NCBI RefSeq assembly: GCF_029168945.1
Contig: NC_083604.1
Span: 69,704,211 to 69,768,210 of the forward strand
Length of the DNA: 64,000 bases
Origin: Cannabis sativa
Taxonomy: Eukaryota > Streptophyta > Magnoliopsida > Rosales > Cannabaceae
Reading direction: 5' to 3'
In this document: one piece after another, positions 12,857-24,770 of the stretch
How positions within the stretch are numbered: the stretch's first letter is position 1
How the letters are laid out: each line of letters starts with the position of its first letter
Position numbers and translations under genes: made by a program
The notes under the pieces: generated by a model
Database searches by the model: none
Seen by the model: only the letters and a program-made list of their open reading frames with translations
What the model was told of the DNA's origin: nothing

Positions 12857-12996
12857 AAACTATATATAAACTTCTATGATTAAAAGGGTGTTATCCCTTA
12901 AGTTGTACAGTATTTTGATCTGGTCTTTCTTTCGAAGATGCCATTTAAGTAATGAAAATCTTTTTGTTCAAAAAAAAAAAAAACTATATATATAAA
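12857..12996 (+). mobile_element. 5'-truncated LINE tail with target-site duplication
   Basis: About 110 bp (12872-12980) ends in taatgaaaatctttttgttc followed by a 13-base poly(A), the usual end of plant L1-type 3' UTRs. It is flanked by aaactatatataaac at 12857-12871 and aaactatatatataaac from 12981, a direct repeat that differs by one TA unit. This is the signature of target-primed reverse transcription with very early 5' truncation. Confidence 0.65.
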
Positions 12997-15900
12997 CCAA
13001 TATTATTCAAAAAATTACATAATTTATTTTATTAATTGATATATAATTTCTTCTCTTTTTTTTTCCTCTTGTCTCTAGATCACATCAAAATTTGTATTTT
13101 GATACAGACTGGTACCTAACTGTTCTTATATGTGTGTATATATCCTGAATTTAATTTTTACCCAGTCAACAAATTTAACAAACTTCGTTTGTGCTGCTAT
13201 TTGTTAATCGCAAGCAGTGACATTTTCTTGATTCGTATTCATCACCATTTCGATTCTGTGAGGTCATTAAACAATTCTTTCTCGTGTACCCATATGTATA
13301 TAATATCATTTTTTTTTATTTGAAGCTCCCATGGCAATAGTAGATATATATATAAATTCACTGTTTCAAATATGTATACAAGTGATAAATTATAACGTTT
13401 TTATTTTCGCTATATATAATATACAAAGTAGCTAGAAAATATTTTAAACGAATATATCATGCGTTAATGTATATATATGGTACTTAATATATGTTGTAAA
13501 TAATGCTAGCTACATACTGCTGATAAATAATTTAATAATTAATAAATTGAATTATTTAACAAAGAAGACACATTCATTTCAAAAACAAAAAGACAAAAAA
13601 GACACATTTATATAAATATTTATTGTATATAATTAATGACACTTATTTTTATAATACTGATATGTGATATTTCTCATTGCTATCAGCCGACGTTCTAGAG
13701 TAGTATGCAATAGAGTGTCACATTAGCTCTAACAAATAATAAATTAAGGTCTTAATTTATTATAAAGTATAAATAAGGAGGATATTTATTAGATCCTATA
13801 TGTATAGAAACATTTATAAAAGTCTTTTTTTTTCTTTCAATTTTTAATCTATTATTATTGTTTTATTTTTCTTCAATAAATAAGATCAAATTCAGAAAGG
13901 AATGGTAAATAAAATCTAAAATGAAAAGGAATAATATAGCTCCAAAATTGAGATGAAAGACAAAGTTCCAATATAGCTTTTTTATGTGTCTATTCTAATT
14001 TATAGAGGTCAAACGAGGCATACTCAATTATTGGAATATTAATTGACATACATCACATGTGTAGTTGTTACAAAATAGATCATATAATTAAATTACATTA
14101 CTAGTTTTAATTTTGATATTGACTTTCAATTATTTTGTTTCGTAAAATTAGCCTTAGCCAATTATTTTTCTTCTCCATATATACATATCATCAGGTTATA
14201 TATTGACTCTACTAATATGTCCATCGATTTTTCTTGTCAATATATATACGCAGAAACTTCAAAGTCCATTTACAAAAACAAACTCTCACATCAATCGTTT
14301 TTTTAAATATTTCAAGATTACGACATTTTCTTTATTAATTGTCACCCATTATATTTATCATCAAATTCTATACAATTGATGAGAGAGAAACCAATTATTA
14401 AAACACACATAAATTAAAAAATTATAATTAATTCTCTTTAATTATTTATAATTTGCTCCACATAATAATTAATTGATGTCTGTCTGTACGCGCGTATAAT
14501 TTAATATACGTATATTTGTACAAGTAATTACGTATTGTTAATAAACTATTAATAAAAGCATATAATTAAATTTATATTTTTACAGAAATAAAATCATATA
14601 AATATATAAATTATAAATTAAAGGACACAAAAATAAGTCATGTGTTAAAATAATGTATCAAAACATTCTCAACAAACAGGAAGAATACAAAACACGTACA
14701 GTAGAATGGATGGCCATTTTATTATATAAATGATAGTAATAAAGATATGTATTTAATGTTCAAATTAATAATAAAGTATAAACAAACATATTATGTAATA
14801 TTAATATTTAGAGGTATCTGTAGTCCCCTTTTCTGACTGTATAATTAATAAATTTCGTTCTATGAAAGTGCGCACTAGTTACGTGTGTCCCAAAAGAAAT
14901 TTCCAACGTTTATTTAATTTTACAAATAAGTGAATTGGAAAAAGGAAAAACTATTGTTCTAATGGTTATTTCTGTAAATTTTAGTGCAATCTTTTCATAT
15001 TTTTTTCCTATAAAATAAAATCCTATTTTTCAACTTGTTTTTTTTTTAATAAATAAACAAAAATTGAGAGAATAAAATCACATGTAATATATTTAATTAA
15101 GATATCAAGTATATGGGTTAATTAAGTTCGTATTGATCATAATAGAAATTAAGTAATTAATGGTGTAAGCAATGACATCATAATATTGGACTGTTTAAAT
15201 ATTAATAAAGGACTTTTCAATACACAATCCACAACAATATCTGAACTGAATGCATGGTTAAAGGTTTTGAAGACCTGAAATAATATTTTATTAATATGTA
15301 ACGCTGTGTGAATAATTAAATTTATTTTTTTATTTTTTGGAAGGAACAACTTTTTGTTTTGCAGCTTAATTAATTACTCATATTGTCTTTCAATTAGCGT
15401 AGTGTGAAACAGATATCTTTTGTGGTATATTATAATATTATACTTACTGATATGTAATTCTATTTCTATGTTTATTCAAAAGGTTTAAGGTTATACAATT
15501 CTCTCTAAAAAAAAAGTTTAAACAATTCATTTATTTAACTATTTGCATTTCCTTTATTAGTTACCAACATCTGTATTTAAATCATATTATATTTAGCTAA
15601 TTATATTCAGCTGTGTATTTGTGGATGCATGTTTTGAGTTTTAAATTAATTATTAGCTCTAACAATAAACTTGTTTAAAACAAGTTGTTATATAATATCT
15701 AATTAAACTAGTTTAATTATTACAAATCGGTTTTGTGTGAGTACTGCTTGTCAATATAAATCTTTGTATATATGTTTAAATTATATTAAATATGAATATT
15801 TTTTTTTTTTCTAAAACATTATAATTTAAATTTTAACTCTAAATATCTCTTTATCTTTTTGTTAGAGTTAGTCCCATATTTGTGACTTTTCGGCCAATGT

Positions 15901-16239
15901 GTGTCAGTTTTTAATGTTGGAGTCTTTGATCTATTTTAAAATTTACAAATTTTTCGATGTGTACACCTACAAAAATTTCTCAATTTGGCATTGTAGTATT
16001 CTTTCAAATGTCACGTTTGTTCGTTTTACCCATGCACACTTTCCAGACCCAAACATGAGAATGGTGTATTAGAGTTAATCTAATATTGCTAAGTAGTGAA
16101 AATAAATTGTCATATTAAGATGAATGAACTATTCCTCTCATTTTCAATTGATTTTGAGATGGAACCTCATTCTTTTTAGCACCTTTCATTCCAAATTCTA
16201 ACAATTTTATGTCTTATATTAATTGTGTCTTTTTTAACG
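12997..16239. other. AT-rich intergenic DNA without a recognised feature
   Basis: A low-complexity region with many A/T runs and no ORF of convincing composition. I see no terminal inverted repeats or LTR ends that I could pair with confidence. Confidence 0.5.
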
Positions 16240-17814
16240 CTGCATATTAAATTTAAACTCACATATCTAAAAGAATATATTTATATTATCAATTTTTTTT
16301 ATCCAATTCACGTATTTTAAAACAATTAGAAAAAATATTTATGTTACTTAAAAAATTACTATTGTAACGCCGCTACCTTTTACAGTTACAAGAAAAATAT
16401 TTTTTAATATTATTATAAAATTAAATAAAAAAATATATGATCTTTTTAAAAATAAAAATAAAAAGAATTATAAAATTAAAAGTATTACGGCTAAACTAAA
16501 ATTATAATTAATAATAAATTTTGAATATTATTATATTTTTTATATATCACTTAAATTAAATATTTTTTGATAAAAAAATGATGTTGTTTTCTGAATAAGA
16601 TTAACAAAACTAATTATAAAACTAAAAAATATACATAACTAAAATAAAAATTAAGAATATAACTAAGTATACGTTTACACGTAGTATTATCATATTTATA
16701 TTAAATATATGATATGACTATATGATAAAAAGTGTTATTTTTTAAAAACTTTAAAATTAAAATTTAAACCCACTACAAATATCTCTCTTATTTTTTATCT
16801 TATGTTAAATGTGACTATATATAACATAAAGGGGTTTTTTTTTTTAATATTGCAATTAAAATTTAAACACATCACACATATCTAAAAATATATTTCCATT
16901 GTCATATATTTTTCACTCAATCCACATATCTAAATAAATATCTTTCTATTATTGTTTTATTTTTTTTAAATAAAATAATAAAATAAAAAAGTGTTTATGT
17001 TTCTCACAGAATCACTATTACAACGATGTTACCTATTGTAGTTACCAAAAAATTATCTTTCTAATTTCTATTATTATTTTTAAAAAATAATAAAAAAAAA
17101 CTGTATGATATTCCTAAAAAAGTTAAAAATATTCTAAAATTAAAAGTATTATGGTGAAATTAAAATTATAATTAATACTTTTTTTTGAATATTATTATGT
17201 CTTCTTTTTATAAATAGCATTTAAATTATAAATAATAGAAAATATCTTCTCTCTCCTGGTGCATACCCACAGGCGAAGAACCTCTGAAATACTCACAGGC
17301 GAGTTGAACCTGCTGCGACCAACGACAACAACCTGCTGCTGCGAGTCGAGAACCTTCCACCGATCACGTCGGCCGACGTCGCCGATCATGGGCACCGTCT
17401 GAGATTGGTTCAGTTCCGTCACCTGCTACTGTGATCGTGTTTTTGTTTTTATGAGATTGGTTCGGTTCCGTCAATAAAGAAGTAACGCGCATTCAGAAAA
17501 TATCTTCTTTAGTTTTTGTTTTCACATTTTAATTCACTTTTATTAGTTTAGTTCAATTTAGTGTTTTATGGGGTTAGAATTATAAGGAGTTCATTATTAA
17601 TTGATTTATATGCTGTAATCGTGTTTATGTATTGGAACTAATTAAGTTTTCCTATTAGTCTTGTCTTTTGACATGGTTCTTTAGTCTTTCCCTTTAGTTT
17701 TTTCTGGTTCCATTCTTGTTGGTTCTTATTTCCTTTTTTTGCTTTCGGGATTCTGCTGGTTGAGGTACGATTATGGAATACGGTACAGGGGTGCATAACA
17801 AGAGGGGCACTTTG

Positions 17815-18719
17815 GCATGGGTACTTGTGTAGCTCGGAATCATCGTGGTGCTATGGTAAGAGCAATCAAGAAGGGAAAGATTGGTTGTGTTCAACCCGAA
17901 ATTCTTGAGATAATAGGCATTAAAGAAGTTTTGAGTTGGATTGCAACTCATTCGTGGGATAGAGTCATGTTGGAAACAAATAGCTTGGTGTGTCCAAGCG
18001 ATTCAGAGCGGTATTTTTATACCTTCATAATTTGGTCTTATTGTAATTCAAGATGTTCGACATGGCCGGCCATGATGGTGTGCAAGGTGGGCTACTGCAC
18101 AGGGCCCAAAAAAATAAAGGGCCCAATATATTTTTTTTTTAATGCCCAATATTTTTTTTAATGAACTTAACTTTTAAAGGGGCTAACAATTTGTCATTAT
18201 TCACTTCCATTCCGATTCCCAAAGTCCATTTTCAATTCTATTAATGCTTTTAAGCTAAAAAAATAAAAATTTATTACTGCTATTTATTATTTTTTCAAAC
18301 CTTTAATATTTTTTTTATCATTTTGTTTGTTCTATTGGAATCAATAATAATTTTTATCTATTCAAAAAAAAAAAAAAAAATTTATAAATAGTTGGAATTT
18401 TTTAGTGTTTTGTAAAATATATAACTGAATAATAATATTTAAAAATATTTATAAATTGCATTTTTTTTAGGGCCCAAATTTTAAATTAGAACAGGGCCTC
18501 TAAAATGTTTAAGACGGCCCTGTTGTTCGAAATTTGTTTTTGGCTTTATCTTTTGTTGATTTGTGTTTTGTAAAACGATCTGTAAATAAGTTGACTCATT
18601 ACTTGGCAAGAGACTCTTGTTTCTCTACAGGTTGTGTGCTTAAGTTGGATGACTGTTCTTCTGAAGTATTGTTTTGAACGAATTTATTAATTAATAAATC
18701 TTATGATTTTTATTCAAAA
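17815..18719 (+). pseudogene. RNase H (RVT_3-type) domain of a LINE, broken
   Basis: From about 17817 the frame reads CVARNHRGAMVRAIKKG, then QPEILEIIGIKEVLSWI and WDRVMLETNSLV, the core of the plant LINE-associated RNase H fold, including the Glu of the second strand and helix. Just after NSLV a one-base insertion near 17995 shifts the frame; in the next frame VQAIQSGIFIPS, a stop and then FGLI follow. The MITE at 18061 splits the next part, and the C-terminal tail resumes at 18531. It cannot make an active enzyme. Confidence 0.7.
18061..18522. mobile_element. hAT-type MITE inside the retroposed sequence
   Basis: Ends are CATGGCCGGC (left) and GACGGCCCTG (right), so the inverted repeat reads CA(T/G)GGCCG. 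The 8-bp flanks ATGTTCGA (18053-18060) and TTGTTCGA (18523-18530) match at seven of eight, as for a hAT duplication. Subterminal GGGCCC and GGGCCCAAA blocks occur at both ends. The 462-bp interior is AT-rich without a transposase. Removing it rejoins the LINE reading frame context. Confidence 0.8.
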
Positions 18720-18870
18720 AAATAGCATTTAAATTTAATATTTTTTTAAATAAAATAATGTTATTTATTTAAATAACATAAAAAAATTAATTATATAACT
18801 AAAAATATATATCACCAAAATAAAAATTTATAATATCACTAATATGTAATATTATATATATAAATATATA

Positions 18871-20967
18871 AGTTATGCATATGGAACAACTAATTAAATT
18901 TCTAAAATGGTTAATATTAGACCTTGAAATAGTACATGTACATAAGACATGCATATGGATTCAAGTTACTATTTCTTATAATAAAGCTATATACAAATAC
19001 AAATCATATTGCAACATATATATTTATATCATGACAATTAATTAATATATTCATATTTATTTTGTTACTTATATTTTCATTTCATTATAATGTTTAATTT
19101 AGTATCTTGATTCAAATTTTGTCCACAAATTACAAGATAATAAATGTGCATATTCTTTTTAATATCATATATATATATATATATACTAGGTGATTGTTAC
19201 GTGCCAAGCCACGTAGTGTTAGTTTTATTTAATATTTTAGTTTTTTATTTTAATTAATAATTAAAATAATATAATTATTTGAACGATTTGTTTTATAAAA
19301 ATAAAATATGTGTCAGTATATTTAGTAAGTAAAACATAATTGTGTTATAATAATGTATGTTATTAATAGTAAAATGTACATTAATCTTCTAATTGAAAAA
19401 AGTTATATTATCTCAGTTCATATCTAATAATAGCTACACAACTATATATTTATAGACTTTCACATTCTTTGCAAATTACTAATAAGCACCAATAATATTT
19501 TCATATTCTAATATTTTTCAACCTTCTCCTCTTGGTGGTAAAATTAAAAATAAAAACAAACATATAAGGTAAATACTCATATACAGTCTCACATTTATAT
19601 TATCTTTTCTAGACATTTTATCTATATTTTTCTTTTTTAAAAGATAAATAAAAACAATGATTAATATTCTCTCAAGATAGGTTTTGGGTTTAATTATTGG
19701 GTTTATTTATTAACGGGAGATCAAACGTAATCGTTAAATTTAACAGAATATTCTATTCTGTTAAACCAAGAAATGCCGTTAGATAGACACTTTTAATATA
19801 TAAAGATAAAGATAATATTTTATACTAGTTTTAAGTTAATTCTATTAGGATATGGTACTTAAATTTGTACGAATCAAATTATATATATTAATCAATAATA
19901 TTATTATTATTGATAAAAATAAAATATTATTATTGAAAATAACTATATATATTTGTTAAAATAAGTTTGAATAATTAGTATATTCTTATTTGTTTATTTA
20001 TTGATTTACATATGTTAGTGGGATGTATGCTGTAAAGAGACACTGTTATGAATGCTTAAGAACTGGATATATATCTATAATACATATATAAATATATAGG
20101 AATAAGCCTCGAGTAAGAAGAAGCAGAACAGAAAAGTCCTAAAAGTTGAAATGTATAACCAGAGAGATTGAATCTAATTATATTCTGATAAGATTATTAA
20201 TTATATATATATAAATATTATAGTTTTCTTTTTGTAGGGATATAAATAATATTAAATTATACTATATATTGTTTGAAGGCCACGACTCTAATGAAAACAC
20301 CAACCAAATAAACCTTGATTGAAGCCTTCAAGTCACCCCATGAGGCGACAAAAACCCCGCGACGACCTTTGTCTCAACCTTTTCAATTTTCTATTCATAC
20401 TAAATCATCAATTCATTATATATTAAATATTTGCATTAATTTTATGATATTGACACTCACTAACATCAACAATTATTTTATATTATATTATTCTCAATTT
20501 TGTTGTCTTCTTCAAAGCTAGGGAACCTATTCTCAATTTTACAGAAATTTTTGTGTCAGAATGATTAATCAATTATTCTCTTTAATTTCCATTTACAAGA
20601 AACCTCATTATCACATTATAATGGAGGTTTGCTTAATGAAGGATAGTTAATTATAAGATATTATTATTATTATTATTATTATTAATATTGTGTTCTTGTG
20701 ATTGTATGATTTTGTTTGTCTTGATATTACGATAAAGTGATGGCGGCTTTTCATTAAGTGGGTTGTATTTTTTATTTTTTTTTTAAATTAATTAGCAATA
20801 ACTAATATAACTAGAAGTGATATTACAGAAGTTAAAAACCTTATATAAATTCTAACGATAATATTACATATAACATGGCTTACTAGTTTTGAATAGGGAA
20901 TGCATCTATATATTACATGTATGTCTATATGAGCAATGTTAGAGGGTAATTTAAGGTGTCAAAGCAC
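18871..20967. other. AT-rich intergenic DNA, possible Helitron at 19185-19815
   Basis: A sequence starting near 19187 (actaggtgattgttacgtgc, then caagccacgtag) and ending near 19810 (acttttaatatataaagata) looks like the ends of small plant Helitrons. A perfect 12-bp stem with a 3-nt loop lies at 19739-19765, near that 3' end. Exact TC and CTRR termini are not clear, so this is tentative. (ATT)n occurs at 20658-20683. The remainder shows nothing I can name. Confidence 0.35.
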
Positions 20968-21285
20968 CACTACAACAAATTTTACTTTCATCTTAAAAAA
21001 AAAAAATCCTACTTTTAGTCTAAAAGTAAAAAATTATCACTAAGTATATATTATTATTTTTATACTGTGACTAAATGTATTAGTTATAAGAATCATAATT
21101 TGTTGTGACTGAATATATTTTTAGTCACAATATTTGTTGTGACAAAAACAAAATTAATGACAATTTGTATCTAAATATAAAGTTTTAGTCACAAGTAACT
21201 TTTTTTTTACTAAAAGTCACGTATAGTCATAAAAGATTGAGGTTATGATTAAAAATTTATCACTAAAAGTAATTTTTTTATAGTG
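20968..21285. mobile_element. CACTA-type MITE
   Basis: The left end CACTACAACAAATTTTACTTT and the complement of the right end, CACTATAAAAAAATTACTTTT, form an inverted repeat of about 21 bp starting CACTA, the mark of En/Spm elements. Length is 318 bp. Subterminal GTCACAA/TTGTGAC motifs recur in both orientations, as expected for transposase binding sites. The 3-bp flanks are CAC and TAC, so the duplication has one mismatch. No coding sequence. Confidence 0.75.
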
Positions 21286-21569
21286 TACCACAAAACGTGA
21301 CATATTGTTATTGGTGTAGTCGAATCTTACACATTTTAATTTAACTAATAATATGAGAAAGTACTAACTAATTAAGTAATATACTAAACAGAGAATATTA
21401 TTCTCATGAGAAATGATAAATTAATTTCTTAATTCTATTTAGTAAATAAAACTTTGGTTGAAAAATATTAAATATAAACAAAAGCTGAACAAAATGAATT
21501 ATATCAATTAGTGAAAATTAAGGCACATAGTTTCATCATTTGTTCATTTTATATTTGATTAATATAAAA

Positions 21570-22041
21570 GGTGTTTGGTAATATTTTTATTTTTTATTGT
21601 TTTAATCACAAAAATAAAAATAAAATTTGTGTTTTTAAAAAATAAAATTGTGTTCAATAACTATTTTTGTTTTTTAATTTTAAAAATAAAAAATAAAACT
21701 GTGTTTTAAAACTTTCATTTTCTATTTTAGTTTTTGATTTATTTAAGTAAAGTTCACGTCTGAGTCTAGGTCGAGGCCGTGATCCGAGTCCGGGACGTGG
21801 GTCGAGGCCAGAGTCCGAGTCTCAAGGTCCAGATTGGGGTCGGAGTCCAAAGTTTGATTAAGAAAAAAAAAACTATTTGAAAAAACTTTGAAAGTAATTT
21901 ATTTTTTATTTTTAAAATTTTGACTCTCAATTAAAAAATTGAAAAGTATAAACAGTTTTATAGAACATGTTTTGGAAAATATTTTTACTTTTCTAATTAA
22001 GAAAACAAAAAATTAATTAAAAAAATATTATCAAAGGCACC
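21570..22041. mobile_element. Short TIR element with a GC-rich centre
   Basis: The left end ggtgtttggtaatattttta and the complement of the right end, ggtgcctttgataatatttt, form imperfect inverted repeats of about 40 bp followed by A/T-rich arms. At the centre (about 21755-21850) sits an unusual GC-rich stretch with repeated gagtc and ggtcgagg motifs. The superfamily is uncertain; hAT or Mutator-like are both possible. Confidence 0.55.
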
Positions 22042-22959
22042 CAAAATATCTACTATTATTTTCTTAATATGATATTAAATTAAAAAAAGTAATCTATGTA
22101 AAAACATAATATTTTAAGAGTAACTAATTCAAAATTATACAAGACAACAATCACATATATAGTTGCAAGGGTAATGCATGCAAATAACTATATTTTAAAT
22201 TGTGTATAAATGTAGTTAGATCTATCTATTCGATTGTTTTATTGAAATTTTGTACATTTCACCAACGATTGACAGATTTTCTTTGGGAAAAAGTTTGCAG
22301 TCACTCGAATTTTTTTATAAAAATACTCTTTTTTATAAAACAATCTTAAAACAACAAAATAGAATAATTAAAAATAACAGTAGAACAACTAAAAAAATAA
22401 CAATAAAACAACAAAACTTAACGTAGTGTAAAAACTTCTTATTAATCAGGTGTAAAACTCATTTAATCTTAGTGATCGGTTGTAACTGAATTCATCAAAT
22501 TTTCCTTTGCAATGGTGGTAACTGGCAATACTCTGGGCCTCCATCATCAACCTGCAATTATATACCATCCTCAAAAAGAGTCCAGGCTTCTGTTAATGGG
22601 TTGGGCCCTTATTATGTATGGATGGGTTTGAACAAGACCCGTAAATACATTAAATTCCCTTAAATTATGTCAAAAGATTAACTTTTAAATTAATTACACC
22701 GGTATTTTAATATTGAAAATACATTATTTTAAGAAAGAAAAATATATATTTTTTGTAACCTCACAGATCTAAGTTATTTTTTTTTTTTTTTGCAAAATTT
22801 ACAATAATGTATATTTTTTTCTATTTAATTTAAAATAATAACATTACTACTATTATTTACGTACCACGCGCAGTCAAATTTAATGTTTTTCATGACTTTT
22901 TTTACGTATTCTGATTTTTTTTATTTTATTACATTTTTAAAAGTAATTTTTTGGTTACT
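22042..22959. other. Intergenic DNA, no gene seen
   Basis: The stretch 22290-22440 (aaaaatactc..aacaacaaaatag..aacagtagaacaac) is the reverse-strand relative of 46340-46560, so it is a diverged dispersed repeat. The more complex 22500-22640 segment has no ORF I recognise. The last part may be the remnant 5' arm of the outer MITE whose other half is at 32767-33114. Confidence 0.45.
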
Positions 22960-23457
22960 AAAAGTATTGGATGATTTTACAATGCACCTATTTAAAAAGA
23001 ATGTACTGATGCACCCCTTACTTGTTTTGGTCTAGAAAAATTTTTATGTAACACCCTAACTACCTTAGGCGTATTACGTGATTTTTAAACGTACTGTGCA
23101 GCTCGTTGCTAATCAACGAGGTTTATGGAAAAACGTGAATAATTAAATTTTTGCTTTTTGATTAAACTTGTAAAACATATTATAAAAGTCTCGGGATCCC
23201 GATTTATAAAATCATTTACAAACGTTTTTACTGTTTAACTTTTACATCAAAATAAAGTCGTCTAACGACAGTTACAAAAAATCTCAGCCTTGCTGTCCCG
23301 AGGATCGTACGCTCCAGGCCTAACCGCCCCGACATGTACAATCTCATAAGCTCGCTCACGGTCCATCAGCTACAGCCTTGCCTTTACCTACACATGAACA
23401 TAAACTGTGAGTCGACAGACTCAGTAAGAAAAGCATAATAATATCATACATAACTAA

Positions 23458-23818
23458 CTGCCGTGTCCAACACGATACTGAGTCCCGCTACTGCCATGTC
23501 CAACATGGTACTGAGCCACTACTGCCATGTCCAACATGGTACTGAGTTTTGAACGTTCATAGGGACGGTACTATTGACACGTAACAACCTGATCGGTCGA
23601 ACCGGTCATACTCCGGCTGCTGGTCATACTCCAGCCTGTACCGACGTGTTACTATATCCTCCTGATCGGTCGAACCGGTCATACTCCGGCTGCTGGTCAT
23701 ACTCCAGCCTGTACCGACGGGATACGTCAATAGCACGGAACCACCAACCAAGTGTCAGCCTGATCGGTCAAACCGGTCATACTCCGGCCTCGGTCATACT
23801 CCGGCTTCGTACCGACGT
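23458..23818. repeat. Tandem repeats in the LTR of the Tekay-like element
   Basis: The first set has three units built on actgccatgtccaacatgg with tactgag, each containing the palindrome CCATGTccaACATGG (one unit diverged). The second set has three longer units built on gatcggtcgaaccggtcata with ctccggctgctggtcatact and gtaccgacg. The equivalent region of the other LTR is 30533-30890, with several small deletions and changes. Confidence 0.8.
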
Positions 23819-24770
23819 GACAGGGTTGGATGGTTCGAAGCCAACATACATAACTAATGTAATCTAACAGGCTTCCTACATGCTCGCTAAACATGTAATC
23901 TACATATGCATACTGTTATACTAATCTTACCTGGATTCCGATTTCAGGTGTGCCGGTCAACCTGACTGGAACTGAAGCTGAGCGGCGGACATCGGCTCCT
24001 AAACCATAAAAATCACAACGCTATAAGTGACACGCTAAATCACTTCCCGGGGACTAAAACTTGGAACTAAAAGTTTCCCTATCGATAAAAAGCATGGCAA
24101 TACCCCTAAAAACATAAAAACGAGGAAAACTAGGGTTCTGAAAAATCCCCCAACCGGTAGACCGGTTGCCCAACCGGAATTCCGGTTCTGGGAAATTCAG
24201 GACACCCATCCGGAATTCCGGATGCACAACCAGAATTCCGGTTCCTCGCAGGCAGCAACCATAAAAATTCATAACTCGACCAATTCAACCCCAATTGGTC
24301 CCAAACTTTCCAGACCTGTTCTATATGTCCCAAATAACAAATCCAAGGCATCAAACCTACCCAGAAACCACAGATACAAAATTTGCCATTGGAGCTCAAG
24401 CTTTGAGTTCCAAACTCAAGCTTGAGCAAAACTACCTAAACATGCATTCCACTAGCTTAATTCTACTTAACTAAGCATAAAAACACCTCTGCAAACTAAT
24501 AGAAACAACAGCAACATCACAGAACATATTCACAACATTTTCCTTCCAAAAACCACATTTTTACATAGAAAACTCAAAGCTTGAACAACCTAGCTAATCA
24601 TGCTTCAAACAACTCAATTAACATCAAATAATCATGCTTTGAACTTCAGAAAAACCAACTAAACACAGCCATAACAACAGCCACAAAAACATGCATGCAT
24701 CAACAATATACTTTCTTAAAACACAAGAAAACACAAAGAGAAGTTAGAAATCACTTACCACAATCAAGAG

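Larger units (their letters stand above)
17228..18719 (+). mobile_element. Retroposed LINE-like sequence with 16-bp duplication
   Basis: The 16-bp direct repeat AAATAGCATTTAAATT occurs at 17212-17227 and 18720-18735, and the 3' end is ttttattcaaaaaaa. This is the structure of an insertion made by LINE machinery. The 3' half encodes a broken plant LINE RNase H domain and ends as these ORFs do (TGCVLKLDDCSSEVLF). The 5' half (17230-17800) is GC-richer at first, contains a duplicated gagattggttc(a/g)gttccgtca (17401 and 17453), and does not look like the reverse transcriptase that should precede the RNase H. A hAT-type MITE lies inside at 18061-18522. Confidence 0.75.
16240..18870. repeat. Two diverged direct copies of an AT-rich repeat
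   Basis: Copy A runs from about 16240 to 16730 and copy B from about 16845 to 17227, continuing after an insertion at 18736-18870. Shared landmarks in order are atttaaac..caca.atatctaaa, an attac..cg..gttacc segment, taaaattaaaagtattaygg, attataattaat and ttttgaatattattat. The offset is about 600 bp. Neither copy codes for protein. Copy B is split by the retroposed element 17228-18719. Confidence 0.55.

Noticed and set aside
17817..18161. 114-codon ORF taken as a complete gene
   Set aside because: Only the first part is RNase H; after a one-base shift the frame reads nonsense and then enters the hAT MITE.
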